This document shows, one piece after another, positions 54,772-64,000 of a stretch of 64,000 nucleotides of DNA (the first letter of the stretch is position 1; every line of letters starts with the position of its first letter). Below the pieces are notes generated by a model. The model was not told where the DNA came from. It did no database searches and worked only from the letters and a program-made list of their open reading frames with translations. A program made the translations under genes and the position numbers. Source of the DNA: Leisingera aquimarina DSM 24565. Its GTDB lineage: Bacteria; Pseudomonadota; Alphaproteobacteria; Rhodobacterales; Rhodobacteraceae. The stretch lies in NCBI RefSeq assembly GCF_000473165.1, contig NZ_KI421504.1:1022501-1086500 (forward strand), given 5' to 3'.

Positions 54772-55827
54772 ATGAATACAATATCTCAACCGCTGCGCAA
54801 TGCGGTGGGAAAACGAGGCAGAGGGCATTTGCAGATGACACAGGACAGCGGCCAGCCCGGTGCGCCGAACGTGGTGGTTGTGACCACCATGAAGGATGAA
54901 GGCGCCTATATTCTTGACTGGATCAGCCACTACAAATCCATTGGTGTCAGCGACTTTGTCATCTTCACCAATGAGTGCTCCGATCCCACGGATCATATCC
55001 TGCGCTGCCTGCACCGTATGGGTGTAATCGAACACCGGTTCAGCCGGGTGGTGCGCCGCGGCCCGCACAAAAGCGCACTGATGTGGGCGGAGTACGAGCC
55101 CAAAGTGAACAATGCAGACTGGGTTCTGGTGGTCGACGTCGACGAATACCTGCAAATCAATTCCGGTGACGGCACGTTGCCGGGGCTGCTGGCGGAGCGG
55201 GCGGATGCAGATGCGGTTTCCTTTGTTTGGCGCATTTTCGGCAATGCAGGGGTTGGAACTGTGGACCATCCCCCTGTGCCTCAGGCCTTTGTGCTGGCTG
55301 AACCCGCGGTGGGGCTCCCGGATGAGCATCGGTTCTTCAAGACCGCATTCCGCAAAAATGGGAAATTCACCCGTATGGGGGTTCACCGCCCTTTTCTGGC
55401 GGAATCGGCGGGCGAGGTGAACTGGCAGCTTGCCGATGGCACGCGCCTGCCAGAGGATGAGCTGGAAGGTGCGCTTTACGTGCGCGGCGGCTACGGCTAT
55501 TCCGCAGCGCAGCTCAATCACTATGCGCTGCGGTCTCGTGACGGGTTCCTGAACAAGAAAGCCCGCGGCCGGGCGAACCACTTCACCTCCTCCATTGAGC
55601 CAAGCTACTGGCACAAGTTTGACAAGAATGAAGAAGAAGACCGGCGGCTGGCGGACAATTTCTCAGCCGCGCTGCAGATCAAGGAAGACCTTCTGCAAGA
55701 CGCCAGTCTGAGGGAGTACCATGAAATGGCGCTGGTCTGGCACCGGCGCAAGGGCCGTAAGGCCAGGATCAGCAAAGACGGTCAGGAATTTCTGAAATCC
55801 TTGGGTGACACCCGCAAAACCGCCTGA
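54772..55827 (+). CDS. glycosyltransferase, family 2-like
   Basis: A 351-residue cytosolic protein. NVVVVTTMKDEGAYILDWISHYKSIG at the start, then FVIFTNECSDPTDHIL, and the metal/nucleotide-sugar motif VLVVDVDEYLQIN (DxDE form), followed by a C-terminal region ending with a basic tail. This is the Glyco_tranf_2_4 (GT2/GT92-like) pattern common in marine Rhodobacterales. It may decorate surface polysaccharide. No other polysaccharide gene is adjacent. The ATG at 54835 (MTQDSG) is an alternative start. Confidence 0.8.
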   Translation: MNTISQPLRNAVGKRGRGHLQMTQDSGQPGAPNVVVVTTMKDEGAYILDWISHYKSIGVSDFVIFTNECSDPTDHILRCLHRMGVIEHRFSRVVRRGPHKSALMWAEYEPKVNNADWVLVVDVDEYLQINSGDGTLPGLLAERADADAVSFVWRIFGNAGVGTVDHPPVPQAFVLAEPAVGLPDEHRFFKTAFRKNGKFTRMGVHRPFLAESAGEVNWQLADGTRLPEDELEGALYVRGGYGYSAAQLNHYALRSRDGFLNKKARGRANHFTSSIEPSYWHKFDKNEEEDRRLADNFSAALQIKEDLLQDASLREYHEMALVWHRRKGRKARISKDGQEFLKSLGDTRKTA

Positions 55828-56032
55828 TTGCGGTTGATTTTTTGCCGGTGCCATTAGTATCAGCGCGTCTTGGTTTCTGGTGCTGGCAGATTACGCAGCC
55901 TTGCTCCGTAACAGCAGCGCATCTGATTGCGCTGGTGACAGTTTCTGGATCCGGGTTGTGAAGACAGGGTTCACAATCAGGTATTTCCGGTTGATTGGAG
56001 GAGGCGCCAATTGTTCTGGCCGCAAACCGGCC

Positions 56033-56656
56033 TTAACTGCGCGGCGGGCGGCTTTTGTAGACAGGCAGGTGCCAGGCGAATAGGATCGACCCTGCCCGCA
56101 AGGTCCAGCACACGCCGGCGCAGGCCAGCAGGGCAAACTGCACCTCCAGTCCAAGCCAGATTGCCAGGACGGCGGTGATCGCACCTGCCATGGCGCAGGA
56201 GATGTAAAGCTCACCCTGTTTCAGCACCAGGGGCACCTCGTTGCAGACAACGTCGCGCATCAAGCCGCCCATGGTTCCGGTGGCCATGCCCATCAGCACA
56301 GTGATCACCGGCGGGCTTTCCAGAGCCAGTGCGGCGCCTGTGCCTGCAGGAACAGCTACGGCCAGTGCAAAACTGTCGAGCCATACGACCCAGCGCAACC
56401 GGCTCTCCAGCAGATGTGCGGAAAAGAATACCGTCACCGCGGCGAAGGCCGCAAGCAGAATGTAATTCGGGTTACCGATCCAGAACACCGGATTGCGGTC
56501 CAAGAGCAGGTCGCGCAGCGTGCCACCGCCAAGCGCGGTCAGGCAGGCAACAAAGGCAAAGCCGACAATATCCAGCTGCGCCCGGCTGGCCACCAGCGCG
56601 CCGGTCAGCGCAAAGACCAGCACTGAGGCATAGTCCAGCAAAGCCAGAAAGGTCAT
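56033..56656 (-). CDS. trimeric intracellular cation channel (TRIC/YicG) family protein
   Basis: A 207-residue membrane protein with about seven helices in two repeats. Each repeat carries the family motif: GGGTLRDLLLDRNPVFWI in the first and MGGLMRDVVCNEVPLVL in the second. The fold is a K+-permeable trimeric channel in known members. The ATG at 56656 is used; it lies in the end of rnhA, so the two genes overlap by 17 bases. The 205 nt after the glycosyltransferase stop hold no gene I can see. Confidence 0.9.
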   Translation of the reverse strand: MTFLALLDYASVLVFALTGALVASRAQLDIVGFAFVACLTALGGGTLRDLLLDRNPVFWIGNPNYILLAAFAAVTVFFSAHLLESRLRWVVWLDSFALAVAVPAGTGAALALESPPVITVLMGMATGTMGGLMRDVVCNEVPLVLKQGELYISCAMAGAITAVLAIWLGLEVQFALLACAGVCWTLRAGSILFAWHLPVYKSRPPRS

Positions 56657-56672
56657 ACGGCGGGTCTGCGCA

Positions 56673-57137
56673 TCAGGCGCTTTTCTTCTTCTTGAAGGGA
56701 GCCATGCCGGCGCGGGCCAGCTCATCCGCACGTTCGTTCTCGGGATGGCCTGCGTGGCCCTTGACCCATTCCCAGGTCACCTTGTGGCGGGCTTGCGCCG
56801 CGTCCAGACGCTGCCACAGCTCGACGTTTTTGACCGGCTTCTTGCTGGAGGTTTTCCAGCCGTTTCTTTTCCAGCCGAAGATCCAGCCGGTGACGCCGTT
56901 CTTAACATAGGCCGAGTCGGTGACCACGGTGAGCGTCGACGGGCGCGCCAGGCTTTCCAGCGCGTTGATCGCGGCCAGCAGTTCCATCCGGTTGTTGGTG
57001 GTCTCGGCTTCGCCGCCCTTCAGTTCTTTCTCCTTGACGACGGTGTCTCCATCCATCGCACGCAGCAACGCACCCCATCCTCCGGGGCCGGGGTTGCCGG
57101 AGCAGGCGCCATCGGTATAGGCAAACAGCTCAGCCAT
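56673..57137 (-). CDS. rnhA: ribonuclease HI
   Basis: A 154-residue enzyme that cuts RNA in RNA-DNA hybrids. The catalytic acids are in [16 protein letters not shown] (D), NRMELLAAI (E), TDSAYVKNG (D) and NERADELAR (D), with the loop His in [10 protein letters not shown]. Length is standard. Its start overlaps the stop of the methyltransferase upstream by eight bases. Confidence 0.96.
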   Translation of the reverse strand: MAELFAYTDGACSGNPGPGGWGALLRAMDGDTVVKEKELKGGEAETTNNRMELLAAINALESLARPSTLTVVTDSAYVKNGVTGWIFGWKRNGWKTSSKKPVKNVELWQRLDAAQARHKVTWEWVKGHAGHPENERADELARAGMAPFKKKKSA

Positions 57138-57729
57138 GGGCGGTTAGAATCACATAGGTTTCAACCCCGCCGGCCAGTCCCTGGCCGTTTCCGCGGCGGG
57201 ACCGGGTTAGGGTGAAGCCCGCATCTTGAAGCAGATTTTTCAATTCATCCTCGCCGTAGTAGGCATAGAAACGTCCCAATTTGTCACGTCCTTCGCGGTC
57301 TCCGAGCTTCATGCCAATATGGAAGATGCCGCCGGGGTTCAAGGCGCGATGGATGCGCGTCAGAAGACCGGGGAGGTCGGCCCGCGGGGCATGCAGCAGG
57401 CTGAAATTTGCCCAGATGCCATCATACTCCCTTTTGCTCTCCAATGCTTCGAAAGTTGCGACCTTCACCTCAATTCCGAAATCCGATTTTGCCAGTGCGG
57501 CCATCTCTGGGGAGGCATCCATGGCCGAGACCTCAAAGCCTTGCGCCTTGAATCGTGCCGCCCAGTGACCCGGACCGCAGCCCAGATCCAGGACCCGGGC
57601 GCCTGCTGACAGAAGCGAGGTGAAGGCCTCGAAGTCAGGATCGTGAAAACTGTCATCGGACCGGGCGAAACCATCTGCATATGCCTGCGCCGCCTCGGCG
57701 TAGACTTCCAGTGTTTGCGGGTCGCTCAT
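57130..57729 (-). CDS. SAM-dependent methyltransferase
   Basis: A 199-residue class I methyltransferase. Motif I is [12 protein letters not shown], followed by [36 protein letters not shown] and [12 protein letters not shown]. The ATG at 57729 is preferred to 57810, which runs into the LysE gene. The target is unknown, and the overlap with rnhA suggests shared transcription only. Confidence 0.86.
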   Translation of the reverse strand: MSDPQTLEVYAEAAQAYADGFARSDDSFHDPDFEAFTSLLSAGARVLDLGCGPGHWAARFKAQGFEVSAMDASPEMAALAKSDFGIEVKVATFEALESKREYDGIWANFSLLHAPRADLPGLLTRIHRALNPGGIFHIGMKLGDREGRDKLGRFYAYYGEDELKNLLQDAGFTLTRSRRGNGQGLAGGVETYVILTAHG

Positions 57730-57757
57730 TTCTTGCCCCTTTTCCGCAATGGCCGGC

Positions 57758-58375
57758 TCAGGCACGTTCAAAAGCGAGCCGGGCGGCAAGGCCTGCAAAC
57801 ACGGCAGCAAAGCCGCGGCTCATCCATTTCAGCACCCGCTCGCTGTTCAGAAGGTAACTGCGGGCCTGGGCGGCAAACAGTCCGTAGAGCACGAAGATGG
57901 CAAAGGTCATCGCCATGAACACCAGCCCGAGGACGGACATTTCCAGCGTGGCGCTGGCGGGATTGCCGCTTAGGAACGGCGGCAGCAGCGCCAGGAAGAA
58001 CACCGACAGCTTGGGGTTCAGAATGTTGATCAGCGCTCCGCGCCAGGCGATACTCCGGCCGGGTTGGCTGGTACGCTGTGAATTGACAGCCAGGGCACCG
58101 CCACTGCGCAGCGCCTGCCAGGCCAGATACAGCAGATAGGCAACGCCTGCGGCCTTGACGATCTGGAACAGCAGCGCTGAACTGTGCAGGATTGCCGCAA
58201 GCCCGAGGGTTGCCGCAGCCAGGTGCGGCAGGATGCCGATGGTGCAGCCCAAGGCGGCCCAAATGGCGGCGCGGCGGCCTTGGCCCAAACCAAGAGCCAG
58301 CGTGTAGATGGCACCGGTGCCAGGCGCGAGGACGACAACAAAGGCGGTGATCAGAAATTGCAGGGTAATCATCAA
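57758..58375 (-). CDS. LysE/RhtB-family amino-acid exporter
   Basis: A 205-residue membrane protein with six helices. The family motif near the start is VLAPGTGAIYTLALGLGQGRRAA, followed by AGVAYLLYLAWQALRSG and the loop GALINILNPKLSVFFLALLP. Members export amino acids or homoserine lactones. Substrate unknown. It lies 28 nt upstream of the methyltransferase. Confidence 0.9.
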   Translation of the reverse strand: MMITLQFLITAFVVVLAPGTGAIYTLALGLGQGRRAAIWAALGCTIGILPHLAAATLGLAAILHSSALLFQIVKAAGVAYLLYLAWQALRSGGALAVNSQRTSQPGRSIAWRGALINILNPKLSVFFLALLPPFLSGNPASATLEMSVLGLVFMAMTFAIFVLYGLFAAQARSYLLNSERVLKWMSRGFAAVFAGLAARLAFERA

Positions 58376-58471
58376 TGCGGCTCCAAAAAAATCCGAATGC
58401 TATTGGGTACCATGATTAGCGCACCGCAGGTGTGCTTTCTGTGACTTTCTTCGCAATCCAGCCGCGTTTCG

Positions 58472-59422
58472 TCAGGCAGTTTCGCGCAGTACCTTGGGCA
58501 CCTTGAATTCCACGGTTTCGACAGCGGTTTCCACCACCTCGACGGTCACGTCATACCGGGTGCGGAAGGCGTCGATTACCTCGTTGACCAGCAGCTCGGG
58601 GGCTGAGGCGCCGGCAGTGATGGCAACCGAGCGGATGCCCTCCAGCGCGCGCCAGTCTATGTTTTCAGCACGCTGCACAAGTTGGGCGTAATCGCAACCG
58701 TTTTTGGCGCCGACTTCGACCAGACGGCGGGAATTCGAGGAGTTCGGCGCGCCCACCACCAAAAGGGCGTCTGCTTTGGGTGCCACCGACTTCACTGCTT
58801 CCTGGCGGTTGGTGGTGGCGTAGCAGATATCTTCTTTGTGCGGGCCGGTGATGTTCGGGAACCGCTGGTGCAGCGCCGCTACGATGCCCTTGGTGTCATC
58901 AACTGACAGGGTGGTCTGGGTGACATAGGCGAGTTGATCAGGATTGCGCACCTCCACCTTGGCCACATCCTCGACGGTTTCCACCAGCAGCACCTCACCG
59001 TCGGGCAGCTGTCCCATGGTGCCGATGGTTTCAGGGTGGCCTTTGTGGCCGATCATGATCATCTGCAGGCCGGCTTCGGCGTGGCGCTGGGCCTCAATAT
59101 GTACCTTGGAGACCAGCGGGCAGGTGGCATCGACATAGACCATTTCGCGGCGGTCGGCCTCAGCCGGGACCGATTTCGGCACCCCGTGGGCGGAAAAAAT
59201 CACCGGGCGGTCATCGGGGCATTCGTTCAGTTCCTCGACAAACACCGCGCCCTTGTCGCGCAACGAGTCGACCACGAATTTGTTGTGCACGATTTCGTGA
59301 CGCACATAGACCGGCGCCCCCCATTTCCCAATCGCCATTTCGACAATCTTGATCGCGCGGTCGACACCGGCGCAAAAGCCACGCGGGGCGGCAAGGTAGA
59401 GGGTCAGGGCTGGCTTGGTCAT
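58472..59422 (-). CDS. ispH: 4-hydroxy-3-methylbut-2-enyl diphosphate reductase
   Basis: A 316-residue iron-sulphur enzyme, the last step of the MEP isoprenoid pathway. The three cluster cysteines are in [23 protein letters not shown] and [28 protein letters not shown] and the loop [14 protein letters not shown] bind substrate. AAGGAGA precedes the ATG at 59422; the frame to 59464 is an upstream extension. The 96 nt between it and the LysE gene show no feature. Confidence 0.97.
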   Translation of the reverse strand: MTKPALTLYLAAPRGFCAGVDRAIKIVEMAIGKWGAPVYVRHEIVHNKFVVDSLRDKGAVFVEELNECPDDRPVIFSAHGVPKSVPAEADRREMVYVDATCPLVSKVHIEAQRHAEAGLQMIMIGHKGHPETIGTMGQLPDGEVLLVETVEDVAKVEVRNPDQLAYVTQTTLSVDDTKGIVAALHQRFPNITGPHKEDICYATTNRQEAVKSVAPKADALLVVGAPNSSNSRRLVEVGAKNGCDYAQLVQRAENIDWRALEGIRSVAITAGASAPELLVNEVIDAFRTRYDVTVEVVETAVETVEFKVPKVLRETA

Positions 59423-59725
59423 GGGCGTCTCCTTGCGGCCAGAGGTAAGCGGTTCGGGCGGCAAGGTCCAGTGCCCGCGGGGCCGCAGGAAATGTCTGAT
59501 TTGGACAATTGGCGCCGCCGACGGGCAAACACCGCCGCAGCCGTGCGGGCAGCCATGTCAGAACGTTGCGCTCAGGAGAGGTGTCGGCTGTGCTGTCCAT
59601 CAAGAACGCTGCCGGGCTGCCGAAAACACCGCACGCCGCATACAGGCCAATAGTTCAGGCGGGTGAGGGACGCTGTCCGGGCCAAGGCGCCGCCCCATCA
59701 GGTGCCTTGGCCCGGCGCGCTTTCC
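59423..59725. other. 303-nt gap between ispH and the NYN gene, with a strong hairpin at 59677-59715
   Basis: CCGGGCCAAGGC (59677-59688) pairs perfectly with GCCTTGGCCCGG (59704-59715) around a 15-base loop, just downstream of the minus-strand NYN gene. It probably ends that transcript, although no T-run follows. The remainder should hold the ispH promoter. A plus-strand frame from 59492 could give about 53 residues, but it has no family features and I do not call it. Confidence 0.5.
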
Positions 59726-60295
59726 TTAGCCGTGCGCGGCGGTAGCCGAACGCGGTTCGCTTTGCTCGCGCGGCGGCCGGCCGATGACATCGCGCAATTC
59801 TTCCAGCTCGATGAAATTGTCGGCCTGGCGGCGCAGATCGTCAGAGATCATCGGCGGCTGACTGCGGATGGTAGATACCACCGAAACACGCACGCCCTGG
59901 CGCTGCAGGCTGGCAATCAGCGGACGGAAATCCCCATCGCCCGAGAACAGCACGATGTGATCCACCCGCGGCGCCAGCTCCATGGCATCGACGGTAAGCT
60001 CGATATCCATGTTGCCTTTGACTTTGCGGCGTCCCATGCTGTCGGTGTATTCCTTGGCCGGTTTGGTGACCATGGTGAAGCCGTTGTAATGCAGCCAGTC
60101 CACCAGAGGTCTGATCGGGGAATACTCGTCATTTTCCAGCAGAGCGGTGTAATAAAAGGCCCGCAGAAGCTTGCCGCGGCGCATGAATTCTTGCCGCAAC
60201 AGCTTATAGTCGATGTCAAACCCAAGCGCCTTAGCCGCGGCGTACAGGTTCGACCCGTCTATGAACAGCGCAAGCCGTTCGTCTTTATAAAACAT
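59726..60295 (-). CDS. NYN-domain (LabA/PIN-like) protein
   Basis: A 189-residue protein of the NYN/DUF88 type, a PIN-like nuclease fold. LALFIDGSNLYAAAKALG gives the first acidic residue, KVKGNMDIELTVDAMELA the second, and IVLFSGDGDFRPLIASLQRQG the third pair (SGDGDF). These acids bind metal in RNA-cleaving relatives. It is divergent from folK across 137 nt. The RNA target is not known. Confidence 0.88.
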   Translation of the reverse strand: MFYKDERLALFIDGSNLYAAAKALGFDIDYKLLRQEFMRRGKLLRAFYYTALLENDEYSPIRPLVDWLHYNGFTMVTKPAKEYTDSMGRRKVKGNMDIELTVDAMELAPRVDHIVLFSGDGDFRPLIASLQRQGVRVSVVSTIRSQPPMISDDLRRQADNFIELEELRDVIGRPPREQSEPRSATAAHG

Positions 60296-60432
60296 AAAAT
60301 GTTCCTTCCGGTATAACCGTCCCGGCCGGGTGTTCCGTGAGTGAGTGCTTGAAATCAGCGAGACGGGTGGACTTAATGTAAGTTATTTGTCATCTGCCGC
60401 AAGTATACTGCCATTCTGAAATAGGGTCAAAA

Positions 60433-61002
60433 ATGGCCGGAAACCGGAAAACGTCGCTCATCGCGCTTGGCGGCAACCTGCCTGTTGACGCTGATGCGCC
60501 GCAAGCCACCTTGTCAAAGGCTATTGCCGCTTTGCAATCGGATGACGTTCTGCTGCGCTGCGTCTCGCGGTTCTTTCAGACGCCCTGTTTCCCAGCGGGG
60601 GCGGGGCCGGACTATGTGAACGCCGCGATTGCGGTTGAGACATCTTTGACCGCACGCGCGCTGCTGGCGCGCTTGCATGATATTGAAGCGCAGTTCGCCC
60701 GGGTGCGGGAGCAGCGCTGGGGGATGCGTACGCTTGATCTGGACCTGCTTGACCATGGCGGCGCGGTGCTGCCGGATGCGGAAGGGTTTGCCCGCTGGCA
60801 GGGACTGCCGCTGGAGACCCAGATGCAGGAGGCGCCCGGACAGCTGATCCTGCCGCATCCGCGCATTCAGGACCGCGCCTTTGTGCTGGTGCCGCTTTGC
60901 GATGTTGCCCCGCGCTGGCACCACCCTGTGCTGCAGAAAACCGCCGCCGGGCTGCTGGCGGAATTGCCGCCGGAGGATGTGGCAGAGGTCACGCCCTTGT
61001 AA
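60433..61002 (+). CDS. folK: 2-amino-4-hydroxy-6-hydroxymethyldihydropteridine pyrophosphokinase
   Basis: A 189-residue HPPK of the folate pathway. LIALGGNLP, the segment FQTPCFPAGAGPDYVNAAIAVE, the catalytic RTLDLDLLDHG with its two metal Asp, and LPHPRIQDRAFVLVPL are in order. It lies upstream of rpoZ on the same strand. The region before it, shared with the divergent NYN gene, contains TATACT near 60404 as a possible -10. Confidence 0.93.
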   Translation: MAGNRKTSLIALGGNLPVDADAPQATLSKAIAALQSDDVLLRCVSRFFQTPCFPAGAGPDYVNAAIAVETSLTARALLARLHDIEAQFARVREQRWGMRTLDLDLLDHGGAVLPDAEGFARWQGLPLETQMQEAPGQLILPHPRIQDRAFVLVPLCDVAPRWHHPVLQKTAAGLLAELPPEDVAEVTPL

Positions 61003-61095
61003 GACGCGCAATGCGGCGTTTTCCGCTCTTGTCAAGGGAAAGGTTTGGGCGTAAATGTCTGCCTTCTGGACCCGGAATGAAATGGAGAGTCGCTG

Positions 61096-61449
61096 ATGGC
61101 CCGCGTGACGGTTGAAGATTGCGTCGATAAAGTGCCCAACCGCTTTGAGCTGGTGATGCTGGCAGCGCACCGTGCCCGCGAAATCTCGGCCGGTGCCCCA
61201 ATCACCGTGGATCGCGACAATGACAAAAACCCGGTCGTTTCCCTGCGTGAAATTGCTGATGAAACACAAAGCGCAGACGATCTGCGTGAGCGCCTGATCG
61301 AAGGCAATCAAACTCAGATCGAGGTCGATGAGCCGGAAGAAGATTCGATGGCTCTGCTGATGGGCGCGGATAACGACAAACCCGCCGATGACGACATGTC
61401 TGAAGAGAAACTGCTGCGCGCGCTGATGGAGGCCCAGGGCCAGGGCTAA
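61096..61449 (+). CDS. rpoZ: RNA polymerase omega subunit
   Basis: A 117-residue omega subunit. [30 protein letters not shown] is the conserved core, followed by [13 protein letters not shown]. The last 35 residues are acidic, usual in Alphaproteobacteria. Omega helps assemble beta' and, in many bacteria, forms part of a (p)ppGpp site. The (p)ppGpp synthetase gene follows 36 nt later, the common rpoZ-rel order. Confidence 0.96.
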   Translation: MARVTVEDCVDKVPNRFELVMLAAHRAREISAGAPITVDRDNDKNPVVSLREIADETQSADDLRERLIEGNQTQIEVDEPEEDSMALLMGADNDKPADDDMSEEKLLRALMEAQGQG

Positions 61450-61485
61450 GGCATGCGCTGACGAATTTGAGGCTGCGGACCGGAC

Positions 61486-63633
61486 ATGAACTCCCCCGAT
61501 ATTTCCGCTGGAGATCTGCTTGCTCTGGTCCGCAACTACAACCCGAAGACAAATGCGGACAGGATCGCTGAGGCTTATGCATTCGGCGAGCAGATGCATG
61601 AAGGGCAATACCGCCACTCGGGCGAGCCCTATTTCACGCATCCGGTTGCCGTCGCAGCCATTCTGACCGAACAGCGCCTGGATGATGCGACGATCATCAC
61701 TGCGCTGCTGCATGACACCATCGAAGACACTAAGGCCTCCTATGAGGAAGTCACCCGCCGATTCGGAGATGAGGTGGCGATGCTGGTCGATGGCGTCACT
61801 AAGCTGACCAACCTGCAACTCAGCAGCCGGGAGACCAAGCAGGCGGAAAACTTCCGCAAGCTGTTCATGGCGATGTCCAAGGATCTGCGGGTGATCCTGG
61901 TCAAGCTTGCCGACCGGCTGCACAACATGCGCACAATCAAGGCGATGCGCCCGGAAAAGCAGGCCCAGAAAGCGCGCGAGACGATGGATATCTATGCGCC
62001 GCTTGCGGGCCGCATGGGGATGCAGTGGATGCGCGAGGAACTGGAGGATCTGGCGTTCCGCGTGCTGAACGCTGAAGGCCGCCAGTCGATCATCCGCCGT
62101 TTTGTGACCCTGCAGCGAGAAACCGGTGATGTGATCCACCGGATCACGGGCGACATGCGGCTGGAGCTTGAAAAAACCGGGATCGAGGCCGAAGTCTTTG
62201 GCCGCGCCAAGAAACCCTATTCGATCTGGCGTAAGATGCAGGCCAAGGACCAGGGGTTTTCCCGGCTGTCGGATATCTACGGATTCCGGGTGATCACCAT
62301 GTCCGAAGAAGATGCCTACCGGGCGCTGGGCGCCATACATCAGCGCTGGCGGGCGGTGCCGGGCCGGTTCAAGGATTACATCAGTCAGCCGAAATCCAAT
62401 GGCTACCGCTCAATCCACACCACGGTGTCGGGCCGGGACGGTAAGCGGGTGGAGGTGCAGATCCGCACCCGCCAGATGCATGACGTGGCCGAAACCGGGG
62501 TTGCGGCGCATTGGTCCTACCGCGACGGTGTTCGGACGGAGAACCCCTTTGCGGTGGATCCGGCCAAGTGGATCGCATCGTTGACCGAGCAGTTCGACGC
62601 CGAGGATGATCACGACGAATTCCTCGAAGCGGTGAAGCTCGAGATGTATTCGGACCAGGTGTTCTGCTTCACCCCCAAGGGTGATGTGATCAAGCTGCCC
62701 AAAGGGGCGACGCCGATCGATTTTGCCTATGCCATCCACACCCGCATCGGCCATGCCTGCGTCGGCGCCAAGGTGGACGGTATCCGGGTGCCCCTGTGGA
62801 CCAGGCTCAGGAACGGCCAGTCCGTGGATGTGATCACCGCCGAGGGCCAGACCCCGCAGGTGAGCTGGCTGGAGATCGCCACCACCGGCAAGGCCCGCAC
62901 TGCGATCCGCCGCGCCCTGCGCGAAGCGGACCGGGCGCGGTTTGTGAAGCTGGGCCATGAACTGGCACGCTCGGCGTTTGAGCATGTCGGCAAGAAGGCC
63001 ACCGACAAAGCGCTGGAAACCGCAGCGCGCGCCTTGCGGGCAGGCGGGGTGAATGAGCTGCTGGCGCGATTGGGTGCGGCGGAGATCACTGCGCATGACG
63101 TGGTGCAATCGGTGTATCCGGAACTGACCACCACTGGCGATGGCGACGAAATCTCTCCGCGCCGGGCGGTGGTCGGTCTGGAGCCGGGGCAAAGCTTTGA
63201 GCGCGCGCCCTGTTGCCAGCCGCTGCCGGGAGAGCGCATTATCGGCATCACCTACCGCGGCCGCGGGGTGGTGGTGCATTCCGCGGATTGCGACAAGCTG
63301 GGTGAGTTTGAAGATCAGCCGGAGCGCTGGATGGATGTGCAATGGCACAGCGGCACCCATCCGGCGGCCTATGGCACCACGCTTGAACTGACCATTGGCA
63401 ATGACGCCGGTGTGCTGGGACGCATTTGTACATTGATTGGCGAGAAAAAGGCCAATATCTCGGACCTGGAATTTGTCGACAGGAAACCAGACTTTTACCG
63501 GCTTATGATCAATGTGGAGCTGCGGGATGTGGAGCAGCTGCACTCGCTGATGCTGACGCTTGAAGCAGAAAGCGATGTTGCCGCGGTGGCGCGGTTCCGG
63601 AACAAGCCGGAAGAGCGCCATTTTCCGGGATAA
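61486..63633 (+). CDS. rel: bifunctional (p)ppGpp synthetase/hydrolase
   Basis: A 715-residue RSH protein. The hydrolase HD domain has THPVAVAAIL (His52) and ALLHDTIEDT (His-Asp 76-77, Glu-Asp 80-81), intact for ppGpp hydrolysis. The synthetase domain has GRAKKPYSIWRKM and LSDIYGFRVI. A TGS domain (FCFTPKGDVIKLPKGATPIDFAYAIHT) and a C-terminal ACT domain (ELTIGNDAGVLGRICTLIGE) follow. As the usual single Rel of an alphaproteobacterium it sets the stringent response. It lies between rpoZ and a DUF2062 gene. Confidence 0.96.
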   Translation: MNSPDISAGDLLALVRNYNPKTNADRIAEAYAFGEQMHEGQYRHSGEPYFTHPVAVAAILTEQRLDDATIITALLHDTIEDTKASYEEVTRRFGDEVAMLVDGVTKLTNLQLSSRETKQAENFRKLFMAMSKDLRVILVKLADRLHNMRTIKAMRPEKQAQKARETMDIYAPLAGRMGMQWMREELEDLAFRVLNAEGRQSIIRRFVTLQRETGDVIHRITGDMRLELEKTGIEAEVFGRAKKPYSIWRKMQAKDQGFSRLSDIYGFRVITMSEEDAYRALGAIHQRWRAVPGRFKDYISQPKSNGYRSIHTTVSGRDGKRVEVQIRTRQMHDVAETGVAAHWSYRDGVRTENPFAVDPAKWIASLTEQFDAEDDHDEFLEAVKLEMYSDQVFCFTPKGDVIKLPKGATPIDFAYAIHTRIGHACVGAKVDGIRVPLWTRLRNGQSVDVITAEGQTPQVSWLEIATTGKARTAIRRALREADRARFVKLGHELARSAFEHVGKKATDKALETAARALRAGGVNELLARLGAAEITAHDVVQSVYPELTTTGDGDEISPRRAVVGLEPGQSFERAPCCQPLPGERIIGITYRGRGVVVHSADCDKLGEFEDQPERWMDVQWHSGTHPAAYGTTLELTIGNDAGVLGRICTLIGEKKANISDLEFVDRKPDFYRLMINVELRDVEQLHSLMLTLEAESDVAAVARFRNKPEERHFPG

Positions 63634-63676
63634 GCCGCTGAAATTTTGAGCCGGGAACTGGGAAGGACGCACAGCT

Positions 63677-64000
63677 TTGGTATTCAGGCGCCGGGACAGA
63701 CGTCCGCCCCTCCGGGCGCTGGCGGATTTTCTCTGGCCGCGCGGCGGCTGGGGAAGGGCGTTCCTGTATGTGAAGCACCGGGTGCGGCGCCTGCCTGATT
63801 CGCCCGAACGCATTGCCCGCGGCATCTGGGCCGGTGTGTTCACCACCTTCACCCCCTTTTACGGGCTGCATTTCCTTGTGGCGGCGGTCATTTCCCGGCT
63901 GATGAACGGCAACATCCTAGCCTCGCTCAGCGCTACCTTCTTTGGCAACCCGCTGACCTATGTGCCGATCGGAGTGGCCTCGTTGCAGACCGGGCATTGG
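63677..64000 (+). CDS. DUF2062 membrane protein, 5' part (runs off the window)
   Basis: An open frame of 108 codons continues to the window edge. It begins with the basic, aromatic segment FRRRDRRPPLRALADFLWPRGGW, then SPERIARGIWAGVFTTFTPFYGLHFLVAA, typical of DUF2062, and NPLTYVPIG. The start is TTG at 63677, with GGAAGGACG upstream; no ATG is available before the conserved region. DUF2062 genes often follow rel in Rhodobacterales. Function unknown. Confidence 0.85.
   Translation, partial: MVFRRRDRRPPLRALADFLWPRGGWGRAFLYVKHRVRRLPDSPERIARGIWAGVFTTFTPFYGLHFLVAAVISRLMNGNILASLSATFFGNPLTYVPIGVASLQTGHW

Noticed and set aside
60514-62340. A 608-codon minus-strand frame across folK, rpoZ and rel
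   Set aside because: It spans three well-supported plus-strand genes and their gaps; its translation has no family features.

Overview
The window looks like a chromosomal segment of a marine Roseobacter-group alphaproteobacterium (Rhodobacterales; Leisingera, Phaeobacter or Ruegeria-like). The grounds are high GC coding DNA, an rRNA operon that ends in initiator tRNA, an F0 operon with separate b and b' subunits and no F1 genes, MipZ, zinc-free L31, and the rpoZ-rel-DUF2062 order. The genus is an inference from gene content and was not computed.

Layout. 1-1900 is the 3' part of a 23S rRNA gene, 5S rRNA, tRNA-fMet and a hairpin. 1819-5899 is a scrap-yard of mobile DNA: a serine recombinase tail that reads into the antisense strand of the tRNA, a ferric-reductase-like membrane protein, a YfcC-type transporter remnant with an internal stop, an orphan methyltransferase/DUF2933 pair, and fused remains of an IS6-family and an IS3-family element. 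The IS3 end lies exactly on the stop codon of maiA. 5897-13342 is the homogentisate catabolic cluster: hmgA, fahA, an MBL-fold hydrolase, an FAD hydroxylase, DUF2783, a VOC protein and maiA on the minus strand, with a divergent marR-type regulator and a palindrome between them. 13394-17646 holds a class III cyclase, mipZ and a DEAD-box helicase. 17729-26652 is the conserved translation block rpmE, rplS, trmD, rimM, rpsP, ffh, with bluB, chorismate mutase, three GNAT paralogues, a YegP protein and a decayed phosphotransferase interleaved.

26865-35410 is a mixed stretch: a divergent EF-G paralogue, a ProX-like deacylase, an Asp/Glu racemase relative, azoreductase with LysR, two EamA transporters, UspA and ArsR. 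35606-38312 is the F0 operon atpI-B-E-b'-b, closed by a clear terminator. 38427-44597 has a GntR/VOC pair, an aminotransferase and smc. 44660-52047 has secreted proteins, a lytic transglycosylase, cobD-cobC, a glutathionyl-hydroquinone reductase, an L,D-transpeptidase and a PatB-type lyase. 52128-54206 is def, a deformylase-like pseudoenzyme and fmt. The end carries membrane proteins, a glycosyltransferase, rnhA, a methyltransferase, LysE, ispH, a NYN protein, folK, rpoZ, rel and a truncated DUF2062 gene.

Most of the window is ordinary core genome. I see no phage, CRISPR array or clear defence island. The most promising under-described items are the four accessory genes inside the homogentisate operon, which could form a two-component aromatic hydroxylase module feeding homogentisate, and the deformylase paralogue that lacks its catalytic residues. 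The IS insertion that supplies the maiA stop codon is the clearest recent structural event.
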